A stretch of 64,000 bases of DNA. It comes from Pectinophora gossypiella. Taxonomy: Eukaryota; Arthropoda; Insecta; Lepidoptera; Gelechiidae. How positions within the stretch are numbered: the stretch's first letter is position 1; every line of letters begins with the position of its first letter. The stretch spans positions 808,501 to 872,500 of the forward strand of contig NW_026063241.1 in the NCBI RefSeq assembly GCF_024362695.1. Direction: 5' to 3'. The translations under genes and the position numbers were made by a program. Below, piece by piece: positions 51,701 to 62,731 of this stretch. The notes beneath the pieces are model-generated. The model was not told the DNA's origin, did not search any database, and saw only the letters and a list, made by a program, of their open reading frames with translations.

Positions 51701-54700
51701 TGTATGGCGGCCATGTTGTTTTTCCGCCATTTTGATTTTTTTTTTGCTTCTATGCTGTTCTGGGAGCATATAAAAAACATAGAACACGTTCAGCTGCTTC
51801 TCTTCCCGGGCATGTCGTAAAAACCGACAGAGGGATTGTGTCCTCTAACATGATGGACTAATGTTATGGGCGATAGGCTGATCCCTTATCACCATAAGGT
51901 TCATCATATCCATCTTTGGACTTCGTATCAACAGTGGCTGCAAGTTGTCTTTGATTACTTGTGGCTCTGCCCACCCAATTAGGGATTACGGGCGTGTGAT
52001 TTGTGATCATTTTGGTTTTTTTTCAGCAGGGATTGGATTTGACCAAGATTTAAATATGTTTCGCGAAAGAAAAATTGCTCCGGGTTTTATAGTTTTGCCA
52101 GGCCGTAGGGTGTCTCCCTGATGCGGAGCAGTTTTCCAAGATGACGTTCCGATCACACCCCTATACATCATTTTTACCTCTGAGACATTTTCTGGAAAAA
52201 CAAAATTTTGTATGGCGGCCATCTTGTTTTTCCGCCATTTTGATTTTTTTTCACCGACAATAGAATTTGACCAAGATTTAAATAGGTTTTGCGAAAAAAA
52301 AATTGATCCAGGTATAATAGTTGCGCCAGACTGTAGGGTGTCTCCCTGATGCGGAGCAGTTTTCCAAGATCTGGAAGTTCTCCCATACTCACCGGAAGAT
52401 TTGAATCACATCCCCCATACATCATTTTCACCCTCCGACGCTCCTTCTGGGAGAACAACCCTGTCAGTGAGTCAGTCAGTCAGTACATGGGTTTGTAGCT
52501 TTATATAATATAATATAACTAGATGTCGCGTGGTTCGCTCGCAGCAAGCTGCTCGCGGGTCTTGTTTTCCCTCCATTTTTTTACCGCGATAGAATTTGAC
52601 CAAGACTTGAATAGGTCTCGTGAAATCAAAAAAGTTCTAGGTGCTATAGTTTTGCCAGGCCGTAGGGTGACCCCTGATGCGGAGCAGTTTTCCAAGATGA
52701 CGTTCCGATCACACCCCAATACATCATTTTTACCTCTGAGACATTTTCTGGAAAAACAAAACTTTGTATGGCGGCCATCTTGTTTTTCGGCCATTTTGTT
52801 TTTTTTTCTCTAGCGATAAGATTTGACCAAGATTTAAATAGGTCTCGTGAAAAAAGAATTGTTCCAGGTGCGATAGTTTCGGCAGGCCGTAGGGTGTCTC
52901 CCTGATGCGGAGCAGTTTTTCAAGTTCGAGCAGTATTGAAATACTCAACATGACGGATCCGATCACATCCCTATACATCATTTTTACCCCCGAGGCATTT
53001 TCAGGAAAAACGAAATATTTGTATGGCGGCCATCTTGATTTTCCGCCATTTTGATTTTTATTCACCGGCAATTAAATTTGACCAAGATTTAAATAGGTAT
53101 CGTGAAAACTAAAAAGTTCCACGTGCGATAGATTTACCAGGCCGTAGGGTGTCTCCCTGATGGGGAGCAGTTTTTCAAGATCGAACAGTTTTTCCATACT
53201 CAGCTTGACGTTTCGATCACACCTCCCATACATTATTTTTACCTCCGAGACGGCGGCCATCTTGTTTTTCGCCATTTTGTTTTTTTCTCACCGGCGATTA
53301 AATTTGACTAAGAATTTAATAGATTTCGTGAAAACAAAAAAGTTCCAGGTGCGATAGTTTCGCCAGGCAGTAGGGTGTTTCCCTGATGCGGAGCAGACAT
53401 CGGAAACCCAGACGTATTTTCATACTTGACATGACGTTTCGATCACATCCCTATACATCATTTTTACCCCCGAAGCATTTTGAGGAAAAACGAAAAATTT
53501 GTATGACGGCCATCTTGTTTTTCGGCCATTTTGTTTTTTTTTTCACCGGCGATAAAATTTGACCAAGATTTAAATAGGTTTCGTGAAAACAAAAATGTTC
53601 CAGGTGCGATAGTTTTGCCAGGCCGTAGGGTGTCTCCCTGATGCGGAGCAGTTTTTCAAGATCGAGAAGTACTTCCATACTCAACAGGATGTTCCAATTA
53701 CAATTCCATACACAGTTTTTACCTCCGAGACATTTTCTGGAAAAACAAAATTTTGTATGGCGGCCATCTTGTTTTTCCGCCATTTTGATTTTTTTTCACC
53801 GGCGATTGGATTCGACCAAGATTATAATAGGTCTCATGAAAATCAAAACGTTCCAGGTGTGATATGTTTGCCAGGCCGTAGGGTGCCCCCTGATGCGGAG
53901 TAGTTTTCAAAGATGACGTTCCGATCACACCCCTATCTATACATTTATTTCACCTCTGAGACATTTTCTGGAAAAACTAAAATTTGTATGGCGGCCATCT
54001 TGTTTTTCGGCCATTTTTTTTTTCACCGGCGATAAAATTTGACCAAGATTTAAATATGTTGTGCGAAAAAAGAATTGCTCCAGGTTTGATAGTTTTGCCA
54101 GGCCGTAGGGTGTCGCCCTGATGCGGAGCAGTTTTCGAAGATCTAGCAGTATTTAAATACTCAAAATGACGATCCGATCAAATCTCTCACACATAATTTT
54201 TACCCCCGAAGCATCTACGTGAAAAACGAAAATTTTGTATGGCGGCCATCTTGTTTTTCCGCCATTTTGATTTTTTTTCGCCAACGATCGGATTCGACCA
54301 AGATTTAAATAGGTCTCGTGGAAAAATAATCGTTCCAGGTGTGATACTTTTGCCAGGCCGTAGGGTGTCTCCCTGATGCGGAGCAGTTTCTGAAGATCAA
54401 GAAGTATTTCCATACTCAACAAGACGTTCCGATTACAACTCTATACACAGTTTTTACCAACGAGACATTTTCTGGGAAAACAAATTTTTGTATGGCGGCC
54501 ATCTTGTTTTTCCGCCATTTTGATTTTTTATCACCCACGATAGAATTTGACCAAGATTTAAATAGGTTTTGCGAAAAAAAACTTGATCCAGGTATAATAG
54601 TTACGCCAGACTGTAGGGTGTCTCCCTGATGCGGAGCAGTTTTCCAAGATCTGGAAGTTTTCCCATACTCACCGGAAGATTTGGATCACATCCCCAATAC

Positions 54701-57685
54701 ATCATTTTGACCCCCCGACGCTCCTTCTGGGAGAACAACTATGTCAGTCAGTCAGTCAGTCAATACATGGGTTTGTAGCTTTATATAATATAATAACTAG
54801 ATGTCGCGTGGTTCGCTCGCAGCAAGCTGCTCGCGTGTCTTGTTTTCCCGCCATTTTTTTACCGCGATAGAATTTGACCAAGACTTGAATAGGTCTCGTG
54901 AAATCAAAAAAGTTCTAGGTGCTATAGTTTTGCCAGGCCGTAGGGTGTCTCCCTGATGCGGAGCAGTTTTCCAAGATGACGTTCCGATAACACCCCTATA
55001 CATCGTTTTTACACCCGAGACATTTTCTGGACAAACAAAAATTTGTATGGCGGCCATCTTGTTTTTCGGCCATTTTGTTTTTTTTTCACCGGCGATAAAA
55101 TTTGACCAAGATTTTATTAGGTTTGGTGAAAAAAGAATCGTTCCAGGAGCGATAGTTTTCCCAAGCCGTAGGGTGCCGCCCTGATGCGGAGCAGTTTTTG
55201 AAGGTCGGGAAGTATTTCCATACTCAATATGACATTTTGATCTCATCCCTCTTACATCATATTCACCCCGAGGCATTTTCGAGAAAAACGAAAATTTTGT
55301 ATGGCGGCCATCTTGTTTTTCGGCCATTTTGTTTTTTTTCACCGGGGATTGAATTTGACCAAGATTTAAATAGGTTTCGTGAAAAAAATATTGCTCTAGG
55401 TTTTAAAGTTTTGCCAGGCCGTAGGGTGTCTCCCTGATGCGGAGCAGTTTTTCAAGATCGAGCAGTACTGAAATACTCAACATGACGATCCGATCACATC
55501 CCTATACATCATTTTTACCCTCGAGGCATTTTCAGGAAAAACGAAAATTTTGTATGGCGGCCATCTTGTTTTTCCGCCATTTTGGTTTTTTTCACCAGGG
55601 ATTGGATTTGACCAAGATTTAAATATGTTTCGCGAAAGAAAAATTGCTCCAGGTTTTATAGTTTTGCCAGGCCGTAGGGTGTCTCCCTGATGCGGAGCAG
55701 ATTTTGAAGATAGAGAAGTGTTTTCATACTCCACAAGACGTTCCGATTACATCTCCATACACAGTTTTTACTCCCGATGCATTTTCTGAAAAAACAAAAT
55801 TTTGTATGGCGGCCATCTTGTTTTTCCGCCATTTTGATTTTTTTTCACCGGCCATAGGATTTGACTAAGAATTAAATAGGTTTTGTGAAAAAAGAATCGA
55901 TCCAGGTGCGATAGTTTTGCCAGGCCGTAGGGTGTCTCCCTGATGCGGAGCAGTTTTCCAAGATCTGGAAGTTTTCCCATACTCATCGGAACATCTTGAT
56001 CACATCTCCCATACATCATTTTTACCCCCCGGCGCTCCTTCTGGGAGAACAACCCTGTCAGTGAGTCAGTCAGTGAGTCAGTCAGTCAGTCAGTCAGTCA
56101 GTACATGGGTTTGTAGCTTTATATAATATAATAACTAGATGTCGCGTGGTTCGCTCGCAGCAAGCTGCTCGCGTGTCTTGTTTTCCCGCCATTTTTTTAC
56201 CGCGATAGAATTTGACCAAGACTAAAATAGGTCTCGTGAAATCAAAAAAGTTCTAGGTGCTATAGTTTTGCCAGGCCGTAGGGTGTCTCCCTGATGCGGA
56301 GCAGTTTTCCAAGATGACGTTCCGATCATCAATTTTAACTCTGAGATATTTTTTGGAAAAACAAAAATTTGTATGGCGGCCATCTTGCTTTTCGGCCATT
56401 TTGTTTTTTTTTTCACCGGGGATAAAATTTGACCAAGACTTAAATAGGTTTCGTGAAATCAAAAAAGTTCTAGGCGCTATAGTTTTGCCAGGCCGTATGG
56501 TGACCCCTGATGCGGAGCAGTTTTTAAAGATGACGTTCCGATCAAATTCCCAACACATAAATTTTACCCCCGAGGCATTTTTGGGAAAAACGAAAATTTT
56601 GTATGGCGGCCATCTTGTTTTTCCGCCATTTTGTTTTTTTTTCACCCACGATGATATTTGACCAAGATTTAAATAGGTTTTGTGGAAAAAGAATCATTCC
56701 AGGTGCGATAGTTTTCACAGGCCGTAGGGTGCCGCCCTGATGCGGAGCAGTTTTTGAAGATCGGGAAGTATTTCCATACTCAACATGTCATTTTTATCAC
56801 ATCCCTCTTACATCATATTCACCCCGAGGCATTTTCGGGAAAAACGAAAATTTGTATGGCGGCCATCTTGTTTTTCGGCCATTTTGTTTTTTTTTTCACC
56901 GGCGATAAAATTTGACCAAGATTTAAATAGGTTTCGTGAAATCAAGAATGTTCCAGGTGCGATAGTTTTGCCAGGCCGTAGGGTGTCTCCCTGATGCGGA
57001 GCAGGTTTTGAAGATCAAGAAGTATTTTCATACTTGACATGACGTTCCGATCACATTCCTATACATCATTTTTACCCCCGAGGCATTTTCAGGAAAAACT
57101 ACAAATTTGTATGGCAGCCATCTTGATTTTCCGCCATTTTGATTTTTTTTTACCAGCGATTGAATTTGACCAAGATTTAAATACGTTGTGCGAAAAAATC
57201 ATTGCTCCAGGTGCGATAGGTTAGCCAGGCCATAGGGTGTCTCCCTGATGCGGAGCAGTTTTTCAAGATCAAGCAGTATTTCCATACTCAGCTTGACGTT
57301 TCGATCACACCTCCCATACATCATTTTTACCTCCGAGCCATTTTCTGGAAAAACAAAAATTTGTATGGCGGCCATCTTGTTTTTCCGCCATTTTGTTTTT
57401 TTTTCACCGACAATAGAATTTGACCAGGAATTAAATAGGTTTCGTGAAAAAAGAATCGTTCCAGGTGCGATAGTTGCGCCAGACTGTAGGGTGTCTCCCT
57501 GATGCGGAGCAGTTTTCCATGATCTGGAAGTTTTCCCATACTCACCGGGAGGTCCCGATCACACCCCCCATACATCATTTTCACCCCCCGACGCTCCTTC
57601 TGGGAGAACAATTATGTCAGTGAGTGAGTGAGTCAGTCAGTCAGTGGGTTTGTAGCTATATATAGTATAATAATAATAATAATAA
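48775..57685. repeat. Satellite array 2: about 34 copies of the same ~252-bp monomer
   Basis: Same monomer and same composite organisation as 1282-15256. GTCA blocks lie at about 51087, 52465, 54742, 56057 and 57615, and CTAGATGTCGCGTGG-type starts at about 49286, 51161, 52519, 54796 and 56135. The left edge enters in mid-monomer. Long stretches match array 1 closely: 54890-55310 with 6300-6720, and 55620-57220 with 13500-14790, including private variants. The arrays therefore share ancestry at the level of multi-monomer blocks. It ends by joining a CTAGCTGG element at 57686. Confidence 0.93.
51747..52006 (-). mobile_element. (CATA)-family short interspersed element inserted in array 2
   Basis: About 260 bp between the T-run of one monomer and ATTTTGGTTTTTTTTCAGCA of the next. 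Its second half is the reverse complement of the copy at 46985-47185 (GGACTTCGTATCAACAGTGG, CAAGTTGTCTTTGATTACTT). This copy is longer, with an extra CTTCTATGCTGTTCTGGGAG end. Confidence 0.8.
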
Positions 57686-58468
57686 CTAGCTGGTACCCGC
57701 GACTTCGTCTGCGTACTTTTAATTTGAATATTAAGGATTATATAAAAGGAACGGTATAGCATGTGATTAAAAGAGAGTAAGTAGGTATATTTAAAAAAAA
57801 TAAAAAATATCTGTTTACAGTCGTTATAAAGTACCTATGTATTCCATTGAGTGGCAGAAATTACCTAGGAATATTTATCGGTCCCTTATGTCCAAGACAC
57901 TTACAGGGGTCGGCGTCACGTTGTGTACAAAAATATTTTAAAATGACCTAATTTAAAATTTTTTGTACACAACGTTTGCTATTTTGTTATTATTTGTTAA
58001 AATGTAGAAATTGTTTGGACTCGACACTCGCGAGCAGGCCACGTATATGTCGTGGCCAGATCATAGAATTGACCATTTCATGAAATGATCGACCATTTCA
58101 TGAAATGGTCGTATTTCATGAAATGGCCAACTTCAACTGACCATATCGTTTAAACGTCAGCGTTTAATGATATTTCCATCCACGTTTGGCCATATCATTA
58201 ATGTAGGGTGTCCATGATAAGTGGTGTAATAAAAACGCGAAATAAGGTAGGAAATAATGTATTACTCTAGTACAAAGTACAAAAATGTTTAAAAGTCAAA
58301 TAAAAATTAAAAAGTCGTTTTCGATTAACGGAGTGTTGATGTAGTTGACATATACGCCGTAACTGCATTTCGCTTTGAAGTCGTCGTCATATTTTTTGAC
58401 ACTATTTCATGCCATTGGTCATCATTCAGTATACTTTTCGTGTGTAAGATAAACATACTGGCGGCGTA

Positions 58469-58490
58469 GGGGTGGCCCAAGGGCCACCCC
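58469..58490. repeat. GC-rich perfect palindrome
   Basis: GGGGTGGCCC, two A, GGGCCACCCC: 10-bp perfect arms, flanked by GCGGCG and CGCCGC, which can extend the stem. Strongly unlike the AT-rich surroundings. Confidence 0.85.
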
Positions 58491-58510
58491 CGCCGCACCC
58501 TAACCTACCG

Positions 58511-58959
58511 TTATGCCTTGTAAAAATTATAAAAAAAAGGATTATGATAATTTAAATTATGACAAAAACATTTATGCGTTTTAATAGAATCCCGTTTCAA
58601 GTAGTTAATGCCATCTGCGGCAAATCTACAATAAGTCACGTCAAAAAAAGAAACTTTACGGACAGTAGGATCGTCTATATTTTTCTTTTTTTAAATTAAT
58701 ATCTCTTCATTCGCAGTTTTAATTATATCATATTTTGAAATCCAATAATAGTCCATTGATTTACGTAGCGTGGTCACTCGACCTTCATTATTTGCCATAT
58801 AACCTAAAAATAAAAATAAAGTTGCTGTCTACTGTTAATACGATTTTTTTTTTTCACCTTAGTGTCAAAACTTTGCTTCACTGCATTTTTATCTTGTATT
58901 TGCTCATTATTATTCGTATTATTCGCGTTCACACAAGAATAATTATTGTCCGCCGCCAT
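58511..58959 (-). pseudogene. Eroded integrase/transposase-like N-terminus inside the TIR element
   Basis: Three minus-strand segments read like one protein after shifts. 58804-58959: MAADNNYSCVNANNTNNNEQ through FDTKVKKKNR, from an ATG in good context, to TAG. 58691-58803: NNEGRVTTLRKSMDYYWISK then YDIIKTANEEILI. 58511-58695: IDDPTVRKVSFFDV and following. A TTTATTTTTATTTTTAG before the second segment could be a splice acceptor instead of a break. The order 'YYW-x-x-KYDI ... EE-x-LI ... V' reminds me of the region before the HHCC finger in Ginger-type integrases (KRBA2-like proteins). No catalytic core is present, so it is a non-autonomous remnant. The identification is weak. Confidence 0.35.
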
Positions 58960-60129
58960 TACGCAAAACAAAAACAAAGCGACACCAGCGCCACTACCGG
59001 TGGATAATGTTACTATTTTACGATATGATCGCTAACGTTTGGCTATATCATGAAGTAATCATGCATTTAGTTGGTCATATCGTTAAACGTTTTGTGTTCA
59101 TTGATCTGGCCAAACCACATCATGATGTGGCCAACGAATGTTGTTCTATTTCATGAAATACGACCATTTCATGAAATGGTCGATCATTTCATGAAATGAT
59201 CAATTCTATGATATGGCCACGATATATACACCACGTGCGCTCCCCCACCACAAGACAGCGCCGTTGACTGCCGCCACACTTCGGCGAATGTGCGCGACGA
59301 CGAACGACGACCGACGGCAGTGGCGGCGATGCAGAGTATTCGTTAAAAGGAACTTTATCTACAAAAGCCAAATTTTTTTAACTTGATACACCCAAAACTA
59401 CTAAATATCATGTTCCTAGGTTCAGTGGTTAATATTTTGTATACAAAAAGTTTGGCTTCGTAGTTCCCGTTCCGAATCCGTTCCGTTCCGTTCGAATTTC
59501 GGAAAATCCGTTTGTTGAAAAACTCTGCACATCCTAAGAGACCTACGTACCAAGTTTCATGGTTTTATCTTCAAAAATGACGAATACCCATACAAACATT
59601 CAACCCGTATTTCACCCCCATACTGGTAAAAATTTCAAAATGCTTGAACAAACGATTTTTTGTTTGTTATTTAGTGCCTAAACACAAAATTTAATATTTT
59701 TATCTTGAAAAATGACGAACCTCATAAAAAATTTCAACACCTATTTCATCCCCTCAAAGATTGAATTTTCAAAAACGCTTTAACAAATTGTTTTTTTATT
59801 TCTTATCAAGTTCCTAAATATAAAGTTTCGTGGTTTTATCCCCAAAAATGACGAACTCCCATACAAACTTTCAACCCTCATTTCACCCCCTCACTGGTCG
59901 AAATTTCAGCAACGCTAGAACAAATGTTTAATTATTTTTTATCAAGTGCTTAAATATAAAGTTTCATGGATTTATATTTTAAAATTAAAATATCCCATAC
60001 AAACTTTCAACCCCTATTTCAATCTCTTCGTCCCTTCTTTTCGCAATAAAAGGTATCCTATTTTCTTTCTCAGGGTCTAAAGATTGTCTGTGCCAAATTT
60101 AATCAAAATCGGTTGAGAGGTTTAAGCGG

Positions 60130-60196
60130 GAAAGCGTAACAGACAGACAGACAGACAGACAGAGTTACTTTCGCATTTATAATATTAGTAAGGATT
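60130..60196 (+). repeat. (GACA)n and conserved 3' end
   Basis: About eight GACA units, then GAGTTACTTTCGCATTTATA and ATATTAGTAAGG. The same end occurs at 61054-61112. Confidence 0.9.
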
Positions 60197-60610
60197 ATTT
60201 TCCCTCGTTAAATAGTAAACAAACTAAGTGTAGGTGTTATAATTTCGTTGACGAACTGATTACCTATCCGTTTCTTTGTCTAAAATGAGTATTACCTTAT
60301 TACTATGATTGATTACTGGGCTTAAAGTTCGTATAAATGTCTATCGAATTACCTCCTCAAGTTTAAAGCGTAGCTAGTCATGTAGTACTATATTAATCAT
60401 GTGGTGTAAGTAATTAGATTTTATCTGTATGTAATGTAACAGTCAGTTGAATAAAAAAACTTATACAAATCAGATCAATTAATTGGCGTAATGTGATTCT
60501 AGAAAGAGTTTTAATGTTAATAGATAGCTAGCTATAGCTATGTGTAGGTTCCTGTAGGAATGAGATATAACTGTTTAATAAAGACAGTTGCATCAAAATT
60601 TTATCATAAA
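60197..60610. other. AT-rich spacer
   Basis: No gene or clear repeat seen; short palindromic TAGCTAGCTATAGCTA at about 60524. Confidence 0.4.
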
Positions 60611-61112
60611 TTCCCTAAATTATGGCGCCTACCTACCCTCTAAGTTAGAAAAGTGATCAAATACTAACTTGAGGTCACTCAGTTTAAAAAAAAACATCGA
60701 AATCATTCCAGTAGCTATGGCGTCATGCGCTTCTTGACACGATCACGAAATCTAGATTTCCGCGGGAATGAGGTATTTTCCCGCCATAAAAAGTAGCCTG
60801 TGTCCGTGCCTAAGATCCTATCTTTAAATTAACCAAGTCTTATAAAATTCCGTTCAGCCGTTTAGACGTGAAAGAGCAAAAGTCCCAACAAAAACGACTA
60901 CAAATCACTAAATCAATTTAGTTATCTGCCAACTGCCTACCCCCTAAGAACGATGGCGTGATTATTTATAGCCTATGACCATTTCTAGGTTATCATCTAT
61001 CACCATACTAAATTTCATCAAAATCCGTTGAACCGTTTAGGCGTGAAAGAGTAACAGACAGACAGACAGACAGACAGACAGAGTTACTTTCGCATTTATA
61101 ATATTAGTATGG
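60611..61112 (+). mobile_element. Second GACA-tailed element (3' part)
   Basis: It contains TTTCCGCGGGAATGAG, AAAAAGTAGCCTGTGTCCGT, TTTCATCAAAATCCGTTGAA, CCGTTTAGGCGTGAAAGAG, (GACA)n at 61056-61081 and the CTTTCGCATTTATAATATTA end. A 170-bp segment is partly duplicated (CCGTT(C/G)A(G/A)CCGTTTAG at about 60853 and 61025). The 5' end is not recognised. Confidence 0.75.
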
Positions 61113-61204
61113 ATAATAATAATAATAATAATAATACAGAATCAGAATCAGAATCAGAATCATTTATTCAACGTAATTATCAAATCAAATCAAATCAAAT
61201 CAAT
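61113..61204 (+). repeat. Cluster of three microsatellites
   Basis: (AAT)n at 61113-61135, (AGAATC)n at about 61138-61161 and (AAATC)n at about 61181-61203. The last two have the look of LINE tails read from the opposite strand. Confidence 0.85.
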
Positions 61205-61345
61205 TTATTTGCGAGAACACATAGATACAATAAAGGTGGTAAAATAATTTAAATAACAATGTTGTGATGTGTTCGGCCTGCATGCAGGCGTACAAATATA
61301 CATAAGAAAATAAAAAATAAAGAAATGGTACATTGAAAGAAAATT
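61185..61345 (-). mobile_element. LINE 3' end with (TTGAT)n tail
   Basis: On the minus strand: TATTTGTACGCCTGCATGCA, then GGCCGAACACATCACAAC, AATAAATTGATTTG and the pentamer tail. No coding sequence remains. Confidence 0.55.
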
Positions 61346-61391
61346 ATTGAAAATATACTTATTATTAAAAAATTACAAAATCATGGTGTCT

Positions 61392-61466
61392 TATAGGGAA
61401 GTCAAGGAATTGGCCTTTGATAGACTGGAATGGAAAATGCTACACCGACAAGAGCGTGGCTCTTAA
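61392..61466 (+). pseudogene. Extreme C-terminus of a LINE ORF2
   Basis: YREVKELAFDRLEWKMLHRQ then ERGS and TAA, followed by TTGATGATGATGA. This short ending plus a GATGAT tail is seen at the end of insect non-LTR elements. 24 codons only. Confidence 0.5.
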
Positions 61467-61479
61467 ATTGATGATGATG

Positions 61480-62230
61480 AATTATCATGGATAAACTTGT
61501 TGAAGGTCAATGTAACATTTTTGAATTTACGTCATTTCGCAAGGTGTTATGGCTGAGGAGAAGAAATGACAAGAAACTGCAACAGCAACACATCTTTTAA
61601 ACCAATGAGGATATACATTACAAGTTATTTAATAACTAGAGGAACACATTCAATACCAGACATTTTTATCATTTAGGTAATCATTAATTTTATAATAGGC
61701 TTTTTTACATAAAGTAAGCTTCACGTGAGCTTTAAATTTGTTCTCTGACAAATTTAAAATATTATCTGGTATTTTATTGTAAAAACGTATACATAACCCC
61801 AAAAAAGATGAATTTAATTTACTTAATCTAGAATTTTGAACAACAATTTTATTTTTATTCCTTGTATTGTAAGTATGCCTTTCACATACATAACGTTTTC
61901 ATAAATATATTGACTTGCGACCGTCAGTACATTTATTTCTTTAAACAGCTCCCTAAAAGAGTCCCGACAACGCAGATTATAAATAGCGCGAACTGCTCTT
62001 TTTTGAATAATGAAAATAGTTTCTACATCAGCGGCTCGACCCCACAATAAAATACCGTAAGACATTATGCTGTGGAAGTAGCTGAAGTAGACAAGTCTAG
62101 CAGTGGGTACATCTGTGAGTTGTCGGATTCTTCTGACGGCATATGCTGCTGAACTTAGCTTGCCCGCTAGTGATACAATATGTGGGCCCCATTGAAGTTT
62201 TGAATCTACAGTCCTCTTTCGTCTCGGACA
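61480..62230 (-). pseudogene. Jockey-type LINE reverse transcriptase, C-terminal part, frameshifted
   Basis: The minus-strand frame from about 62218 reads VDSKLQWGPHIVSLAGKL, RRIRQLTDVPTARLVYFSYF, HSIMSYGILLWGRAADVETI and KRAVRAIYNLRCRDSFRELF. These are typical of the region after the RT fingers/palm in insect Jockey elements. Near 61880 the frame shifts; it continues as YNTRNKNKIVVQNSR, LGLCIRFYNKIPDNILNLSE and KAYYKINDYLNDKNVWY with a stop at 61650-61652. Then comes a 3' UTR to about 61480. The catalytic RT and endonuclease parts are missing, so it is a dead, 5'-truncated copy. The sequence upstream of 62230 is of uncertain origin. Confidence 0.8.
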
Positions 62231-62339
62231 CCGTACAGTGTGGACGTGTTGTTGCGCCCCCGAGCTGCAGTTTTGAGTTTTGTGCATCTGTGAATTGGTG
62301 GAAGTTGTTTGAAACTCGGATCCTCCTGCTTGTTCTTGG

Positions 62340-62531
62340 TGATTTTGCCATATAGACCCGCGGCCATATATAATTTGTTCGGACCTCTCTCTCCTGCCAC
62401 TGGGCCGCCTGTGTGACGTGAATTGTCTAATACAGAAAGTGATTTCTACGAAAAGAAAATAATTGTGTGTGGATTCGAACTCGGATCGGCAGCGTCGTAG
62501 GCGACCGTCCGTCCGCTGCGCCAACTCACGG
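62340..62531 (-). mobile_element. tRNA-derived SINE
   Basis: On the minus strand, starting near 62531: GAGTTGGCGCAGCGGACGG (A box-like) and, about 35 bases on, CGAGTTCGAATCC (B box), followed by a non-tRNA body with GGCGGCCCAGTGGCAGGAGA. It lies immediately upstream of the LINE 5' region. The 3' limit is unclear. Confidence 0.7.
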
Positions 62532-62731
62532 TAAGCGACCGCAGGCGAAATACTCTAACGCTATTAACGACTGTCGAGTGTGAGTCATACCTACCTACAT
62601 AGTGAGCTGCTACGGCACGCTGCGATACTTAAGTACCTGCGTCGCGCGAGTTACGAGTTTGCTGCGAGTTGCTTACTACACGCTGTTTAACCGTTTAACC
62701 GAGTAATTAGTAGTGCCTTGGGCTCACGGGG

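Larger units (their letters stand above)
58049..59223 (-). mobile_element. TIR DNA element with repeated TTTCATGAAA palindromes, about 1.18 kb
   Basis: The left end TGTCGTGGCCAGATCATAG and the right end CTATGATATGGCCACGA are inverted copies. The inverted arms extend about 80 bp and each contains three spaced TTTCATGAAA palindromes (ACCATTTCATGAAATGGTCG and relatives). Subterminal ATATCGTTAAACGT-type pieces are also inverted. The interior carries an eroded minus-strand reading frame (58511-58959). The target duplication is not clear because of TATA flanks. Confidence 0.75.
57686..60196 (+). mobile_element. GACA-tailed non-autonomous element, interrupted by a TIR element
   Basis: It starts CTAGCTGGTACCCGCGACTT and ends with (GACA)n, GAGTTACTTTCGCATTTATA and ATATTAGTAAGGAT. 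This start/end pair is, to my knowledge, very common in Lepidoptera as a microsatellite-associated interspersed element. The right part (59500-60060) contains about four degenerate copies of a 115-125 bp unit with ATGACGAACTCCCATACAAA and TCAACCCCTATTTC. A 25-bp inverted repeat (GTTGTGTACAAAAA) lies at about 57915-57980. The element at 58049-59223 splits it. No coding capacity of its own. Confidence 0.7.
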
